This document shows positions 17,967 through 26,544 of a stretch of DNA of 64,000 nucleotides, piece after piece. The translations under genes were made by a program, and so were the position numbers. Within the stretch, counting starts at the first letter, position 1, and each line of letters begins with the position of its first letter. The stretch lies in assembly GCA_964484475.1 (NCBI GenBank), contig CAZAFU010000001.1, positions 27,672-91,671 of the forward strand, given 5' to 3'. The notes below the pieces were generated by a model. It saw only the letters and a list, made by a program, of their open reading frames with translations, was not told the DNA's origin and ran no database searches. The stretch comes from Parvularcula sp964484475 (lineage in GTDB: Bacteria; Pseudomonadota; Alphaproteobacteria; Caulobacterales; Parvularculaceae).

Positions 17967-20345
17967 TCAGTTGTTCTGGTTCACCGTGTAGCCGCCGCCA
18001 CCCGACGCAGGGCCGGTATAGCGCATGGAGAAGCTGTTGTTGTCACCGCTCTGGTTGATGGTGACGGCGTAGCCGCTGCCGAGCTGCGAGACGTCGACGG
18101 AGTTGTTGTTGCCGTCTTGGGAGACCTCCGCGGTCAGGTTGTTGCCGCGCTGCAGGAAGTTGATGACGTTGTTGTTGCCCTGCTGCTGGTAATTCGCAGT
18201 CAGAGAGTTTCCGCCGAGAGCCTGCTGCCGTGAGCGGATGCGGTTCCCGTCACCGGTCTGCTGGGCGGTGGCGGCGATGTTGTTCCCGTCACCGATCTGT
18301 TCGAGCTTGGCGAAGTTCATGCCGCCCTGCTGGGCGATCGTGGCCTCACGGCTCGTGCCCTGCCCGCTCTGGAGAATTTCGGCCCGGTTTCCGGTCCCGA
18401 CGGACTGGTCGATGTCGGCGACATTGGTACCGTTCTGCGGCTGGGCATTGACCTGGCGGATCATCGCTGTGTTGGCCGAGGAGATCTGGTCGATCGCAGC
18501 CTCGTTGCCGCCGCTGTTCTGGTCGATCATGGCGACGTTGTTGTCCGCGCCCGTTCCGGTCGAGATCGAAGCTTCCGCCGCGGTACCCTGCCCGGTCTGT
18601 TCGATCGTGGACTGATTGCCCATGCCGTTGTTCGCGATCGAGCCGTTGAGGGCAATCCCGTCCTGCATGATTTCGGCCGTGTTGGCCATGCCAGGCTGGG
18701 AGATCGACGCCGTGCTGCCGGTCCCGCCCGACGCACGGGTCTGCATGATGGTGCCGGTATTGTTGTCACCGCCCTGATCGATATCGGCCGTGTCCGTACC
18801 GGAGGTCGCGTCAATCGACTGATCGATACTGGCGTCGTTACCGAAGCTCCCGTCCGTTGACTGATCGATGGCGGCACTGCTTGAACCGCCCGCTCCTCCC
18901 TGCACGATGTCTGCAACCTGGTCCTCGCCGGCCTGATCTACATCGGAAGTGTTGCCGCCCGCGCCGTTCTGGGTGACCGTAGCTTCTGCGGTGAGGCCGG
19001 TTTGGCTGACATTGGCGATCTGGGCGGGTCCGGCCTGCTCGACGGTGGCCTGGTTCTCATCGCCTGGCTGCACCAGCGTGACGGTGCTGCCCGTACCGCC
19101 GGTCGAGCGGTTCTGGGTCACCTCCGCGGTATTGTCGTTGCCGCCCTGATCGATGTCGGTGTTGTCGGTGCCCGACATTGCATCGATGTTCTGGACGATG
19201 GTCGCCTCGTTGCCCGTCGTCTCGTCGGTGGACTGATCGATAGCACCGACACTGCCGCCGCCCGCGCCGCGCTGTTCGATGGTGGCGTCCTGATCCTCCC
19301 CGGTCTGGTCGATGTCGGACAGGTTGCTACCGCCTTCGCCTTCCTGGGTGATCGTCGCGCTGAGGTCGGTCGAGCCCGAGCCCTCTTGGGCGATCTGTGC
19401 GTTGTTTCCTCCGCCGGACCCGCCTTGTGTGACGTCGGCGGTACTCATCGAGCCGTTCTGGTTGACAGTCGTCAGATTGCCTTCGCCCGCCGCGGTGGTG
19501 TCGACCTGATCAACGGTTGCCGCCAGCATCGTGCCGGCCTGTGTGATCGTGGCTTCGTGGCCGCCGCCTGCGCCGGTCTGGCTCGTGGTCACGCTGTTCT
19601 GGTCGCCGGAGATATCAATGTCGGTGTTGTTCGGGGCTTCAGCGCCCGCCTGGGTCGTCTCCGCCTCGTTCCCGTTGCCGGACTGGACCGAGATCGACGA
19701 TTTGTGCTGCTCGCCCCGCTGGGAAATGAAGCCCGTGTTGTCATTGCCGAGGAGCGTCACGTCCCCCTCATGGGCGATGCCGTCCTGGTAGATCTGGCTT
19801 TCGTTCCGGTCGCCGTCGAGGGTGTGGGTCTGGTTGTTGCCTGTCGCGTTGCCGTCCTGATTGCCGACCTGCTGACCGAACGAGCTATTGGCGTCCCCGT
19901 TCTGCTCGATCCGCGCCGTGCTCGCGTCGCCAGCCTGGTCGAGATAGGCGATGCTGTCGGTCGCCTCGTTGCCGCTCTCACCTTGCAGGATCACCGCAGT
20001 CGAACTGTCCGCGCCGCCGCCGACGGGATCATCCTGATCGATGGCCGCAGCGTTCCCGTCGCCGAATTGCTCGATGCGTGAGGTCGATCCAGAACCGTCC
20101 TGAAAGATGCCCGCGCCTTCGGGCGCGACGGTCAGGCTTTCCCCGTTGAAGAACTCAAAACTCGTCACGCCGTTCAGGTTGCCGTCGGCACTGTTGTTCG
20201 TGCCGGTCTGCTGGATCACGGCCGTGCTGTTTTCCTCGGTCTCCTGATCGGCCTGGATGATGAGCTCTGAATTCTGGGCAAGCGCCTGGCTGGTCATGAA
20301 GGCAGTCGAAAGGGCGAGCAGTGATGCGGTGGTCCGGAAGGGCAT
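17967..20345 (-). CDS. Giant curlin-repeat amyloid protein
   Basis: The 792-residue exported protein starts at the ATG at 20345 (AGAGGT site); a TTG two codons earlier is also possible. The signal peptide ends near ALAQ. The rest is built from curlin units (hydrophobic-x-Q-x-G-x-x-N-x); about 36 Q-x-G motifs can be counted by eye. The last 110 residues are the most canonical (AATAQQTGDGNRI, VINFLQRGNNLTAEVSQDGNNN). The body is Asp/Thr/Ser-rich and less regular. E. coli CsgA has five repeats in about 150 residues, so this is about five times longer. It is the presumed major fibre subunit secreted by the CsgG/CsgF pair encoded just downstream; no separate CsgB-like nucleator is seen. Confidence 0.9.
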   Translation of the reverse strand: MPFRTTASLLALSTAFMTSQALAQNSELIIQADQETEENSTAVIQQTGTNNSADGNLNGVTSFEFFNGESLTVAPEGAGIFQDGSGSTSRIEQFGDGNAAAIDQDDPVGGGADSSTAVILQGESGNEATDSIAYLDQAGDASTARIEQNGDANSSFGQQVGNQDGNATGNNQTHTLDGDRNESQIYQDGIAHEGDVTLLGNDNTGFISQRGEQHKSSISVQSGNGNEAETTQAGAEAPNNTDIDISGDQNSVTTSQTGAGGGHEATITQAGTMLAATVDQVDTTAAGEGNLTTVNQNGSMSTADVTQGGSGGGNNAQIAQEGSGSTDLSATITQEGEGGSNLSDIDQTGEDQDATIEQRGAGGGSVGAIDQSTDETTGNEATIVQNIDAMSGTDNTDIDQGGNDNTAEVTQNRSTGGTGSTVTLVQPGDENQATVEQAGPAQIANVSQTGLTAEATVTQNGAGGNTSDVDQAGEDQVADIVQGGAGGSSSAAIDQSTDGSFGNDASIDQSIDATSGTDTADIDQGGDNNTGTIMQTRASGGTGSTASISQPGMANTAEIMQDGIALNGSIANNGMGNQSTIEQTGQGTAAEASISTGTGADNNVAMIDQNSGGNEAAIDQISSANTAMIRQVNAQPQNGTNVADIDQSVGTGNRAEILQSGQGTSREATIAQQGGMNFAKLEQIGDGNNIAATAQQTGDGNRIRSRQQALGGNSLTANYQQQGNNNVINFLQRGNNLTAEVSQDGNNNSVDVSQLGSGYAVTINQSGDNNSFSMRYTGPASGGGGYTVNQNN
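18597..19340 (-). repeat. Two-copy 372-bp higher-order repeat in curlin gene
   Basis: Residues about 336-459 and 460-583 align with a constant 124-residue offset: DIDQTGEDQ with DVDQAGEDQ, IDQSTDETTGNEA with IDQSTDGSFGNDA, TDIDQGGNDNT with ADIDQGGDNNT, and RSTGGTGST with RASGGTGST. The copies have diverged in sequence but not in length, indicating an old tandem duplication of a multi-repeat block. Confidence 0.8.
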
Positions 20346-20618
20346 GGGCAACCTCTGTGGTGGCTTGAATGGTGACCCCAGGAAGGGAGCCGAAGCTTAC
20401 GGGCGGTACGACACGTCACCATGACGACCGTTCCTCGTCGGACTGCGACTTCCCCGGAACGGCATTCCCGTTCCCGTGAACGCTACCCATGGATGCAGGG
20501 TGGCAAGTCGCGACACGCTTCTGGGGTATCAAGTTCCCGTCATGGCTGCCCTCCCGAGTTTTCCTGGCGGAGCGGCCGTGCTGGACGGTGAGGACTGTTC
20601 CAACAGGGGGATTTCTGT
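20346..20618. promoter_or_regulatory. Divergent promoter region of curlin operon and VPLPA gene
   Basis: This 273-base spacer separates two surface-protein genes read outward. It holds an inverted repeat, GGAACGG (20456-20462) and CCGTTCC (20468-20474) with a 5-base gap, roughly midway, a plausible operator for coordinated control of both. No CsgD-like regulator is encoded in the window. Confidence 0.4.
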
Positions 20619-21239
20619 ATGAAAACTGTATTGGGTGCCGTCCTCGGCACGGCTTTGTTTGTCTCAGCAGCGGAGGCCGCGGTCACGTTCACCGATCGCG
20701 CAGACTTCCTCGACGCAGTCGAACACGCAGCGTTGTTGATGGACGACTTCGACAACGACATCGCGTCGGGCCAGTCGATCACCTTCGACAGCGGCATCGT
20801 TTCTGAGAACAGCCTCGACCTTGACGACCCGTTCCTCGATTTCAACTTCGTGGACAACGGCGCGTTCCAGAACACCGTGGGCTCGACTGCCGGTGGTACC
20901 AACGTCTTCAACTTCTCGACACCGATCTACGCTTTCGGCGCTGATTTCTCGACGGAGACGAGCGGGCTGACCATCACTCTCGGCGGGCCCGATGGCGAGA
21001 CGAGCTTCAACCTCGACGATTTTCTGGATGAAAGCGACTTCTTCGGAAGGGACGGTTTCTTCGGTGTCCTGACGGACCAACCGATCACGCAGATTGCGTT
21101 CTCGACGACCGACTTCTTCGGCACCACCTTCGAAATCGACAACCTGGTCGCGGCGGAGGTCCCTCTTCCCGCAGCTGCGCCCCTGTTCGGCCTTGCCTTG
21201 GCGGGCGCATCGTTCTGGAGACGTCGCCGCCACGCCTGA
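20619..21239 (+). CDS. VPLPA-CTERM sorting-domain exported protein
   Basis: The 206-residue product has a signal peptide (ending SAAEAA, about residue 21), a beta-rich, Asp/Phe-rich mature domain, and a C-terminal tripartite signal: VPLPAAAPLFGLALAG, a hydrophobic helix, then RRRRHA. That tail is the VPLPA variant of PEP-CTERM, recognised by an exosortase in other bacteria; no exosortase gene lies in this window. The start has an AGGGGG site. It diverges from the curlin operon and is followed by a strong bidirectional terminator, so it is monocistronic. It is probably a biofilm or extracellular matrix-associated protein. Confidence 0.85.
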   Translation: MKTVLGAVLGTALFVSAAEAAVTFTDRADFLDAVEHAALLMDDFDNDIASGQSITFDSGIVSENSLDLDDPFLDFNFVDNGAFQNTVGSTAGGTNVFNFSTPIYAFGADFSTETSGLTITLGGPDGETSFNLDDFLDESDFFGRDGFFGVLTDQPITQIAFSTTDFFGTTFEIDNLVAAEVPLPAAAPLFGLALAGASFWRRRRHA

Positions 21240-21267
21240 AGACGGACGACTGATGACCATCAGAACG

Positions 21268-21298
21268 AAAAAAGCCGGGGGCAGCGCCCCCGGCTTTT
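21268..21298. terminator. Bidirectional Rho-independent terminator
   Basis: A 9-bp GC stem (GCCGGGGGC at 21274-21282, GCCCCCGGC at 21286-21294) with a 3-base loop is flanked by six A on the left and four T on the right. It separates the converging VPLPA-CTERM gene and the TonB receptor at 21322 and should work in both directions. Confidence 0.9.
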
Positions 21299-21321
21299 CC
21301 GCATTCACTATGCAAAGACGA

Positions 21322-24258
21322 TCAGAACCTGACCGTCGCACCGACAAACATGAACCGGCCGAGCGCATCGTACACGGACGGGAACGTGTTACCGTTACCG
21401 AACGAGCCGCCTGAGCCGCCAGCGGACGTCGTGACCGGGGGAACCTCGTCGAACAGGTTGTTGATACCTGCCCGGAGCTGGAGGTTCTCACCGACACCAC
21501 CCGTTACTGCAAGGTCGATGTAGTTCACCGCATCGATCGTACGATCGACCGCGGCAGGGTTTTCGGACAGCAGGTCGGCGCTGCCCCAATACCGCCACGT
21601 CAGCTGGGTGCTGATGTTGCCGTCCGCCGTGGTCCAAGTCACCGGGAACCTGTGCCGGTAAGTCGGGTTCGGCGTTCCGCATTCGGCATTCGTGGCGGAG
21701 TAGAACCCGGCGCAGTCGAAAGTGTCTTCGCCGGGAAGCGGGGTTTTCTCGAGGCTCTCAAGGTAGGTCGCCAGGTAGTCGAAGCGAAGGTCGCCGTACT
21801 GACCGATTTCCATCGTATAGCGTGCGGACACGTCGACGCCGCTGGTCTTCAGCGAGCCTGTATTCACTGTCGTCGCGGTGATGAAGCCTTCCGGCCCGAG
21901 GAACAGGTTACCGTCCGTCGGATCGCGCTGAACGAGGTTGCAGAAGAACGGATCACCCGTCTCGAGGCAGTTGTTCAGGCTCAGGCCAGCCGGAACCGTA
22001 GCGATGAAGTCCTCGACCTCGATGTTGTAGTAGTCGACCGACAGGGTCAGGCCGGGAACGAAGGACGGTGTCGCGACGAAACCGACGGTGAAGGTGTCGG
22101 AGGTCTCGACGTCCAGATCCTCGTTGCCGCCGACGACCCTGTTGTACTGGTTCGCGGGGTTGTTCGGAATGTTCCCGTACTGAGCCGCGGTGACGCCGGT
22201 TCGAGCGCACTGCTCGAAGCTGGCGGCGGGGTTCAGGCCGGCGCAGGGATCGGACGCGCCGTTGGGCAGGACCGGCTGTTCGAACTCGAACAGGCTGTTC
22301 GGCGAGAACAGTTCGATCGGGTTCGGCGAACGGGTCGCACGCTGGTACTGCGCCCGGAACCGGAGGTCGGAACTCGGAGCATAGGCCAGGCCCAGGGCGT
22401 AGGTGTTCTGCGTACCCGTCGTCTTCCAGAAGTCCGAGAAGCGGTAGGCGCCGGTGATCGACAGCTCGTCGGCCCAGACCGCGTCCTGAACGATGGGAAG
22501 CTGCGCCTCGGTGTAGAACTCGTACACCTGGATGCCGCCGTCGACGTCCGCACGGGCCGTGCCGAAGCCACCGGTCCGGGTGAGGAAGTCGTTGGTCTGG
22601 GTCAGCTGCTCGTCACGGTACTCGAAACCGAACACCGTCTGGAGGCCATCCTGCGCACCGGGGAATACGATGCCCGAGCCGGTCAGGTCACCGGTGACGT
22701 ATGCACCGAAGATGATCTGGTCGACATCACCGTTCCGAAGACCGGGTGCCTGGATGTAGTCGAGAGCCTCGTCGGTGACGCCGCCGTTCTCGAAGATATT
22801 CCAGGGCACACAGGCGCTGTCGGTCCCGTCGATGGCGACCTGGCAGGCCGGCTGTCCGGTCTCCGGGTCGTTGCGGACGACGAGGGCATTGCCGACGCGG
22901 TCGTTGTTGAAGAAGTTGGCGGAGGTGTCGCTGTAGGTCACCTTCGCGTACTGACCGAAGACATCGTACGACCATTCCGGCGAAAGATCACCACGCAGAC
23001 CGCCGTTCATCCGGTAGGAGGTGTGCTGGATCTGGTTCTGGCGGCCACCGCCCTCGACGTTCCGGCGCTGGACCGTGAGCGTCGTCAGACGGTCACTGGG
23101 ATCGGCAGCGTTCGGATCGATGCCGCGGTCGATGCAGAGCCCCTGAAGAAGTGATTCGTTCAGGAAGGGGTTGTCGCAGTTGATGGTCTGGCGGCCGAAG
23201 CTCCCTGTCGGAGCGATCTGCGCCGTCGTGGTATCGTCCATGAACTGGAGATCGGCGTAGACTTCGGCTTTTTCGCTGAACTCGTAGTGCGCGAAGGCGC
23301 CGAACGAATACCGCTCGCCGGGACGGATGAAGTTGTTGAGCGGTGCGAAGTTGTAGGTATCGTCCGGCGACACGAACTGCCGGAGGTTGCCGGTCTGCTC
23401 GTCGATGATGACGTTGAAGCTCTCACCGTCGATGAAGTGGGTCGGGAAGGTCGTGCCCGAACCGACGCAGGCGAAGTCGTTGCCGCCGTCCCTGGTGCCC
23501 AGGGCACAGGCGCTGGCGATGCGGTCGCCCTGCAGCACCGCGTTCTGCTTACGGAAGTTGAAATAGGTCGTGACGTTGCCACGACCGTTATCGGTGTTGA
23601 GGCCGAGGATGGCACTGAAGTCGACCGATTCGCCATCGAAGGTGCTTCCCGGCACCGGCTGGTCGAAGTCTCTCAGGACCCGCTCGAGGTTGCTGTCATC
23701 GTTGGCCGTCTGGTAGGCGCCACCCTGGATGTCGAGCTGCAGCCCTTCGAAATCGTCCATCATGACGAAGTTGACCACACCCGCCACGGCGTCGGCGCCG
23801 TAGACCGCGGTGGCACCGCCGGTCAGAACGTCGACCCGCTGCACGAGCTGGGACGGGATCTGGTTGAGGTCGGCCGGCGCGAAGGTCGGAGAGCCGTAAG
23901 GAAGACGGCGACCGTTCACGAGAACCAGGGTCCGCTCCGGACCGAGGCCCCGAAGATCGACCGAAGCCGTACCGGTACCCTCGTTGGCCCGGCCGGCGCC
24001 TTCGGACGGAGAAACCTGCGGCAGGGTGTTGAGGAGATCCTCGACCCGAATCACGCCCCGGGCGTCGAACTCACCCGCATCGACCGAAGTCACCGGGCTC
24101 GGCGACACCAGGTTGGCGTTCTTGATCCGCGAACCTGTGACGACGATCTGGTCGGTATCCTCGTCCTGCGCGACCGCAATGGTCGGCAGGCCGACGGCCA
24201 GACAGGCCGTCCCCAGCAGCAGGTGCCGGGAGAGTTTTCTCTCACGCTTCAATGACAT
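21322..24258 (-). CDS. TonB-dependent receptor, CirA/oligopeptide-like type
   Basis: This 978-residue outer-membrane transporter has a signal peptide (LLLGTACLAVGLPTIAVAQ) and the TonB-box-like DQIVVTGSRI. The plug domain follows (SPVTSVDAGEFDARGVIRVEDLLNTLPQV, VDLRGLGPERTLVLVNGRR, VDVLTGGATAVYGADAVAGVVNFV), then a large barrel ending RFMFVGATVRF. There is no STN domain. Several Cys pairs lie in predicted loops. It is the family that in TonB-rich alphaproteobacteria often accompanies exported peptidases. It is divergent from the periplasmic hydrolase/M20/M24 genes across a region with an IclR-like site. The substrate is inferred as a peptide or amino-acid derivative, not shown by sequence. 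Confidence 0.9.
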   Translation of the reverse strand: MSLKRERKLSRHLLLGTACLAVGLPTIAVAQDEDTDQIVVTGSRIKNANLVSPSPVTSVDAGEFDARGVIRVEDLLNTLPQVSPSEGAGRANEGTGTASVDLRGLGPERTLVLVNGRRLPYGSPTFAPADLNQIPSQLVQRVDVLTGGATAVYGADAVAGVVNFVMMDDFEGLQLDIQGGAYQTANDDSNLERVLRDFDQPVPGSTFDGESVDFSAILGLNTDNGRGNVTTYFNFRKQNAVLQGDRIASACALGTRDGGNDFACVGSGTTFPTHFIDGESFNVIIDEQTGNLRQFVSPDDTYNFAPLNNFIRPGERYSFGAFAHYEFSEKAEVYADLQFMDDTTTAQIAPTGSFGRQTINCDNPFLNESLLQGLCIDRGIDPNAADPSDRLTTLTVQRRNVEGGGRQNQIQHTSYRMNGGLRGDLSPEWSYDVFGQYAKVTYSDTSANFFNNDRVGNALVVRNDPETGQPACQVAIDGTDSACVPWNIFENGGVTDEALDYIQAPGLRNGDVDQIIFGAYVTGDLTGSGIVFPGAQDGLQTVFGFEYRDEQLTQTNDFLTRTGGFGTARADVDGGIQVYEFYTEAQLPIVQDAVWADELSITGAYRFSDFWKTTGTQNTYALGLAYAPSSDLRFRAQYQRATRSPNPIELFSPNSLFEFEQPVLPNGASDPCAGLNPAASFEQCARTGVTAAQYGNIPNNPANQYNRVVGGNEDLDVETSDTFTVGFVATPSFVPGLTLSVDYYNIEVEDFIATVPAGLSLNNCLETGDPFFCNLVQRDPTDGNLFLGPEGFITATTVNTGSLKTSGVDVSARYTMEIGQYGDLRFDYLATYLESLEKTPLPGEDTFDCAGFYSATNAECGTPNPTYRHRFPVTWTTADGNISTQLTWRYWGSADLLSENPAAVDRTIDAVNYIDLAVTGGVGENLQLRAGINNLFDEVPPVTTSAGGSGGSFGNGNTFPSVYDALGRFMFVGATVRF

Positions 24259-24412
24259 CTAGTGGCCCTCTTCTAGGAATGACGCGCAACGACGGATCGC
24301 TGCGGTCGGTTGATTTGACCCCGCGCCCTGCGGGGACTGCGCGTTGCGAGCACGAAAATCCGGGAAGTAAGTCACCCTGCGAGCACCCGCCCCTTACGAC
24401 TGGACCGTATTG

Positions 24413-24585
24413 CGCACAAAAGTTCGTGTCAACAAATGTCCATAATGCGCACTGAAGTTTGCTTCTGGCGGGAAATACGCGAGTTTCTGCCTGAACCTGC
24501 TTGTTAAGCGATAAGTTCCCGCATACGCTTCGTCCCGTGAACGAACCGAAAAACGCCATTGGTGCGTTGTGCGAACTTTTGTGCG
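24413..24585. repeat. 14-bp inverted repeat pair, CGCACAAAAGTTCG
   Basis: The copies at 24413-24426 and 24572-24585 are perfect reverse complements 145 bases apart. Both contain CGCAC and GTTCG elements, the half-site letters of the operator described at 31632, but in a different arrangement. They may be paired binding sites allowing looping between the divergent promoters. Confidence 0.55.
24437..24453. promoter_or_regulatory. Candidate IclR-type operator (degenerate)
   Basis: TGTCCATAATGCGCACT fits the 7-3-7 pattern TGTYCGC-N3-GCGRACA with mismatches in both arms. It lies between the divergent TonB receptor and periplasmic hydrolase genes. Confidence 0.45.
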
Positions 24586-24730
24586 ATGAAGCGATCACAG
24601 GGATCAGGCTTGGCGAGGACGTACGACTGAGACCTTCCAACCGCCCTCGGGACGGCCAACGCACGGACAGCGACCGTTGTCGGGACAGACAAACGAATCA
24701 TTCGGAAGAAAGGACGACGAGAACGTGGAA

Positions 24731-26458
24731 ATGAAAAAAATGCTGCGCCTTGGAACGAGCTGCGCGCTCATCATGACTGCCCTTCAGGCAGCGCCCGCTG
24801 CTGCCGAGGTCTTCCGGGTGCAAATTGACGAATCGGCGCCCCAGGACAACTACGACGGGCGAATCATCCTGATCCTGACGCCGGACGGTGAGACCGAGCC
24901 GCGCTTCCAGGTCGACCAGGCCTACGACGCTCCGCAGATCTTCGGTATTCAGGTCGACGGTCTCGAAAAGGGCCGCCCGGTTACCATTGGCAAGGACACG
25001 CTCGGCTTCCCGGCCGAGGAGATGGCCGACGTTCCGGCAGGCGAATATTACGTGCAGGCGGTCCTTCATAAGTACGACACCTTCAACCTTTCCAACGGCA
25101 AGACCGTGAAGTTGCCGGCGGCCCGCGGTGCGGGGCAGAACTGGCGCAAGGAACCGGGCAACATCATCAGCGAGCCGAAGAAGGTCTCGTTCGACCCGGA
25201 CCGCCGTGGCCGCATCGACATCCAGCTCGACAACGTGCTGCCCGACATTCCCAAGAAGGAAGATACCGAGTGGATCCGGCGCATCAGCGTCAAGAGCGAC
25301 ATGCTTTCGGAGTTCTGGGGCACCGACGTCTACATCAACGGCCACGTGCTGGTGCCGAAAGGCTTCGATGAGAACCCCGACGCGAACTATCCGCTGGCCA
25401 TTTTCCACGGGCACTTCCCGGAAGACTTCGGTGGCTTCCGCACCACGCCGCCGGACCCGGATCTCGAATGCGAGTACAGCGAACGCTTCGACGAGCCATG
25501 CTACAACCGCATCCAGCAGCAGGAAGCCTACGACTTCTACAAGACCTGGACGTCAGACGACTTTCCCCGCATGCTGATCGTCGAGATCGATCACTCCAAC
25601 CCCTATTACGACGACAGCTACGCCGTGAACTCGGCGAACATCGGGCCTTATGGCGATGCCCTCACCTATGAGTTCATCCCGGCCCTGGAAGAGAAGTTCC
25701 GCGGGCTCGGCGAACCCTGGTCACGTTTCCTCTACGGCGGCTCGACCGGTGGCTGGGAAGCTCTCGCGGTTCAGGTCAAATACCCTGAAGAGTACAACGG
25801 CGCCTTTGCGGCCTGTCCGGATCCCATCGATTTCCGGCAGATGATGACGGTGAACATCTACGAGGACGAGAACGCCTACTACCGCGAAGGTCCGTTCACG
25901 AAGATCGAACGCCCCGCGCACAGGAACTATCTCGGCCATATCTCCCGGACCATGGAGATGGAAAACCGCTACGAGCTGGTTCTCGGAGACAAAACCCGTT
26001 CGGGCCAGCAATGGGACGTATGGGAAGCGGTTTACTCGCCGATGGGCGAGGACGGTTATCCGCAGCGCATCTGGGACAAGCGAACCGGCGAGATCGATCC
26101 CGAGGTTGCCGAATACTGGAAGGAAAACTACGACCTCCGGTACATTCTCGAACGTGACTGGTCCAAGATCGGCGAATCCCTCGAAGGGAAGATCCATATC
26201 TACACCGGCGACATGGACAACTACTACCTGAACAATGCCGTTTATCTCATGGAGGACTTCCTTGAGACGACCGAGAACCCGCACTATGGTGGCGTTGTCG
26301 AGTACGGCGATCGTGACGAGCACTGCTGGAACGGCGATCCGGACGAACCGAACGCGGTCTCACGCCTGCGCTACAACACGATGTACGTTCCGCGCATCCT
26401 TGAACTCATCGAGGAAAACGCTCCGCAAGGTTCCGACCTTACGAGCTGGCGCTACTGA
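24731..26458 (+). CDS. Periplasmic alpha/beta-hydrolase (putative esterase)
   Basis: The 575-residue product has a signal peptide (SCALIMTALQAAPAAAEV), an N-terminal beta-sandwich-like domain and a C-terminal alpha/beta-hydrolase domain with the nucleophile elbow GGSTGGWEAL. A His near the C-terminus (DEHCWNGDPDEP) may complete the triad. Acidic NY/DD-rich loops are frequent. It resembles large exported putative esterases of unknown substrate found near TonB receptors. The start at 24731 is used because it leads straight into the signal peptide. A clear terminator follows, separating it from the M20 peptidase gene. It diverges from the receptor at 24258, so import and periplasmic hydrolysis are probably co-regulated. 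Confidence 0.72.
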   Translation: MKKMLRLGTSCALIMTALQAAPAAAEVFRVQIDESAPQDNYDGRIILILTPDGETEPRFQVDQAYDAPQIFGIQVDGLEKGRPVTIGKDTLGFPAEEMADVPAGEYYVQAVLHKYDTFNLSNGKTVKLPAARGAGQNWRKEPGNIISEPKKVSFDPDRRGRIDIQLDNVLPDIPKKEDTEWIRRISVKSDMLSEFWGTDVYINGHVLVPKGFDENPDANYPLAIFHGHFPEDFGGFRTTPPDPDLECEYSERFDEPCYNRIQQQEAYDFYKTWTSDDFPRMLIVEIDHSNPYYDDSYAVNSANIGPYGDALTYEFIPALEEKFRGLGEPWSRFLYGGSTGGWEALAVQVKYPEEYNGAFAACPDPIDFRQMMTVNIYEDENAYYREGPFTKIERPAHRNYLGHISRTMEMENRYELVLGDKTRSGQQWDVWEAVYSPMGEDGYPQRIWDKRTGEIDPEVAEYWKENYDLRYILERDWSKIGESLEGKIHIYTGDMDNYYLNNAVYLMEDFLETTENPHYGGVVEYGDRDEHCWNGDPDEPNAVSRLRYNTMYVPRILELIEENAPQGSDLTSWRY

Positions 26459-26465
26459 CAAACGA

Positions 26466-26503
26466 GGCGACCGGTCCCGCGGCACGGGGCCGGTCGCCTT
26501 TCT
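26466..26503 (+). terminator. Rho-independent terminator after hydrolase gene
   Basis: GGCGACCGG (26466-26474) pairs with CCGGTCGCC (26490-26498) and is followed by TTTCTTC. It starts eight bases after the stop codon. The M20 peptidase gene begins about 40 bases downstream, so it needs read-through or its own promoter. Confidence 0.8.
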
Positions 26504-26544
26504 TCGACCATCCGTTGAATGATCTTTTTGGGGACTTCCTCTTT

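Larger units (their letters stand above)
24259..24730. other. Divergent intergenic region with inverted repeats, no gene
   Basis: No protein-coding frame here is convincing. It holds a degenerate IclR-type site at 24437-24453 and a pair of 14-bp inverted sequences, CGCACAAAAGTTCG at 24413-24426 and its exact complement at 24572-24585. It must drive the receptor (leftward) and the hydrolase (rightward). Confidence 0.6.

Noticed and set aside
19002..20081. Long open frame opposite the curlin gene
   Set aside because: Antisense to a repetitive GC-rich gene; its Val/Gly/Arg-rich product has no start site, signal peptide or family motif.
17967..20345. CRISPR-like repeats suggested by the repetitive DNA of this gene
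   Set aside because: The repetition is of codons for Q-x-G protein units with variable spacing and is translated in one long frame; no conserved repeat-spacer structure.
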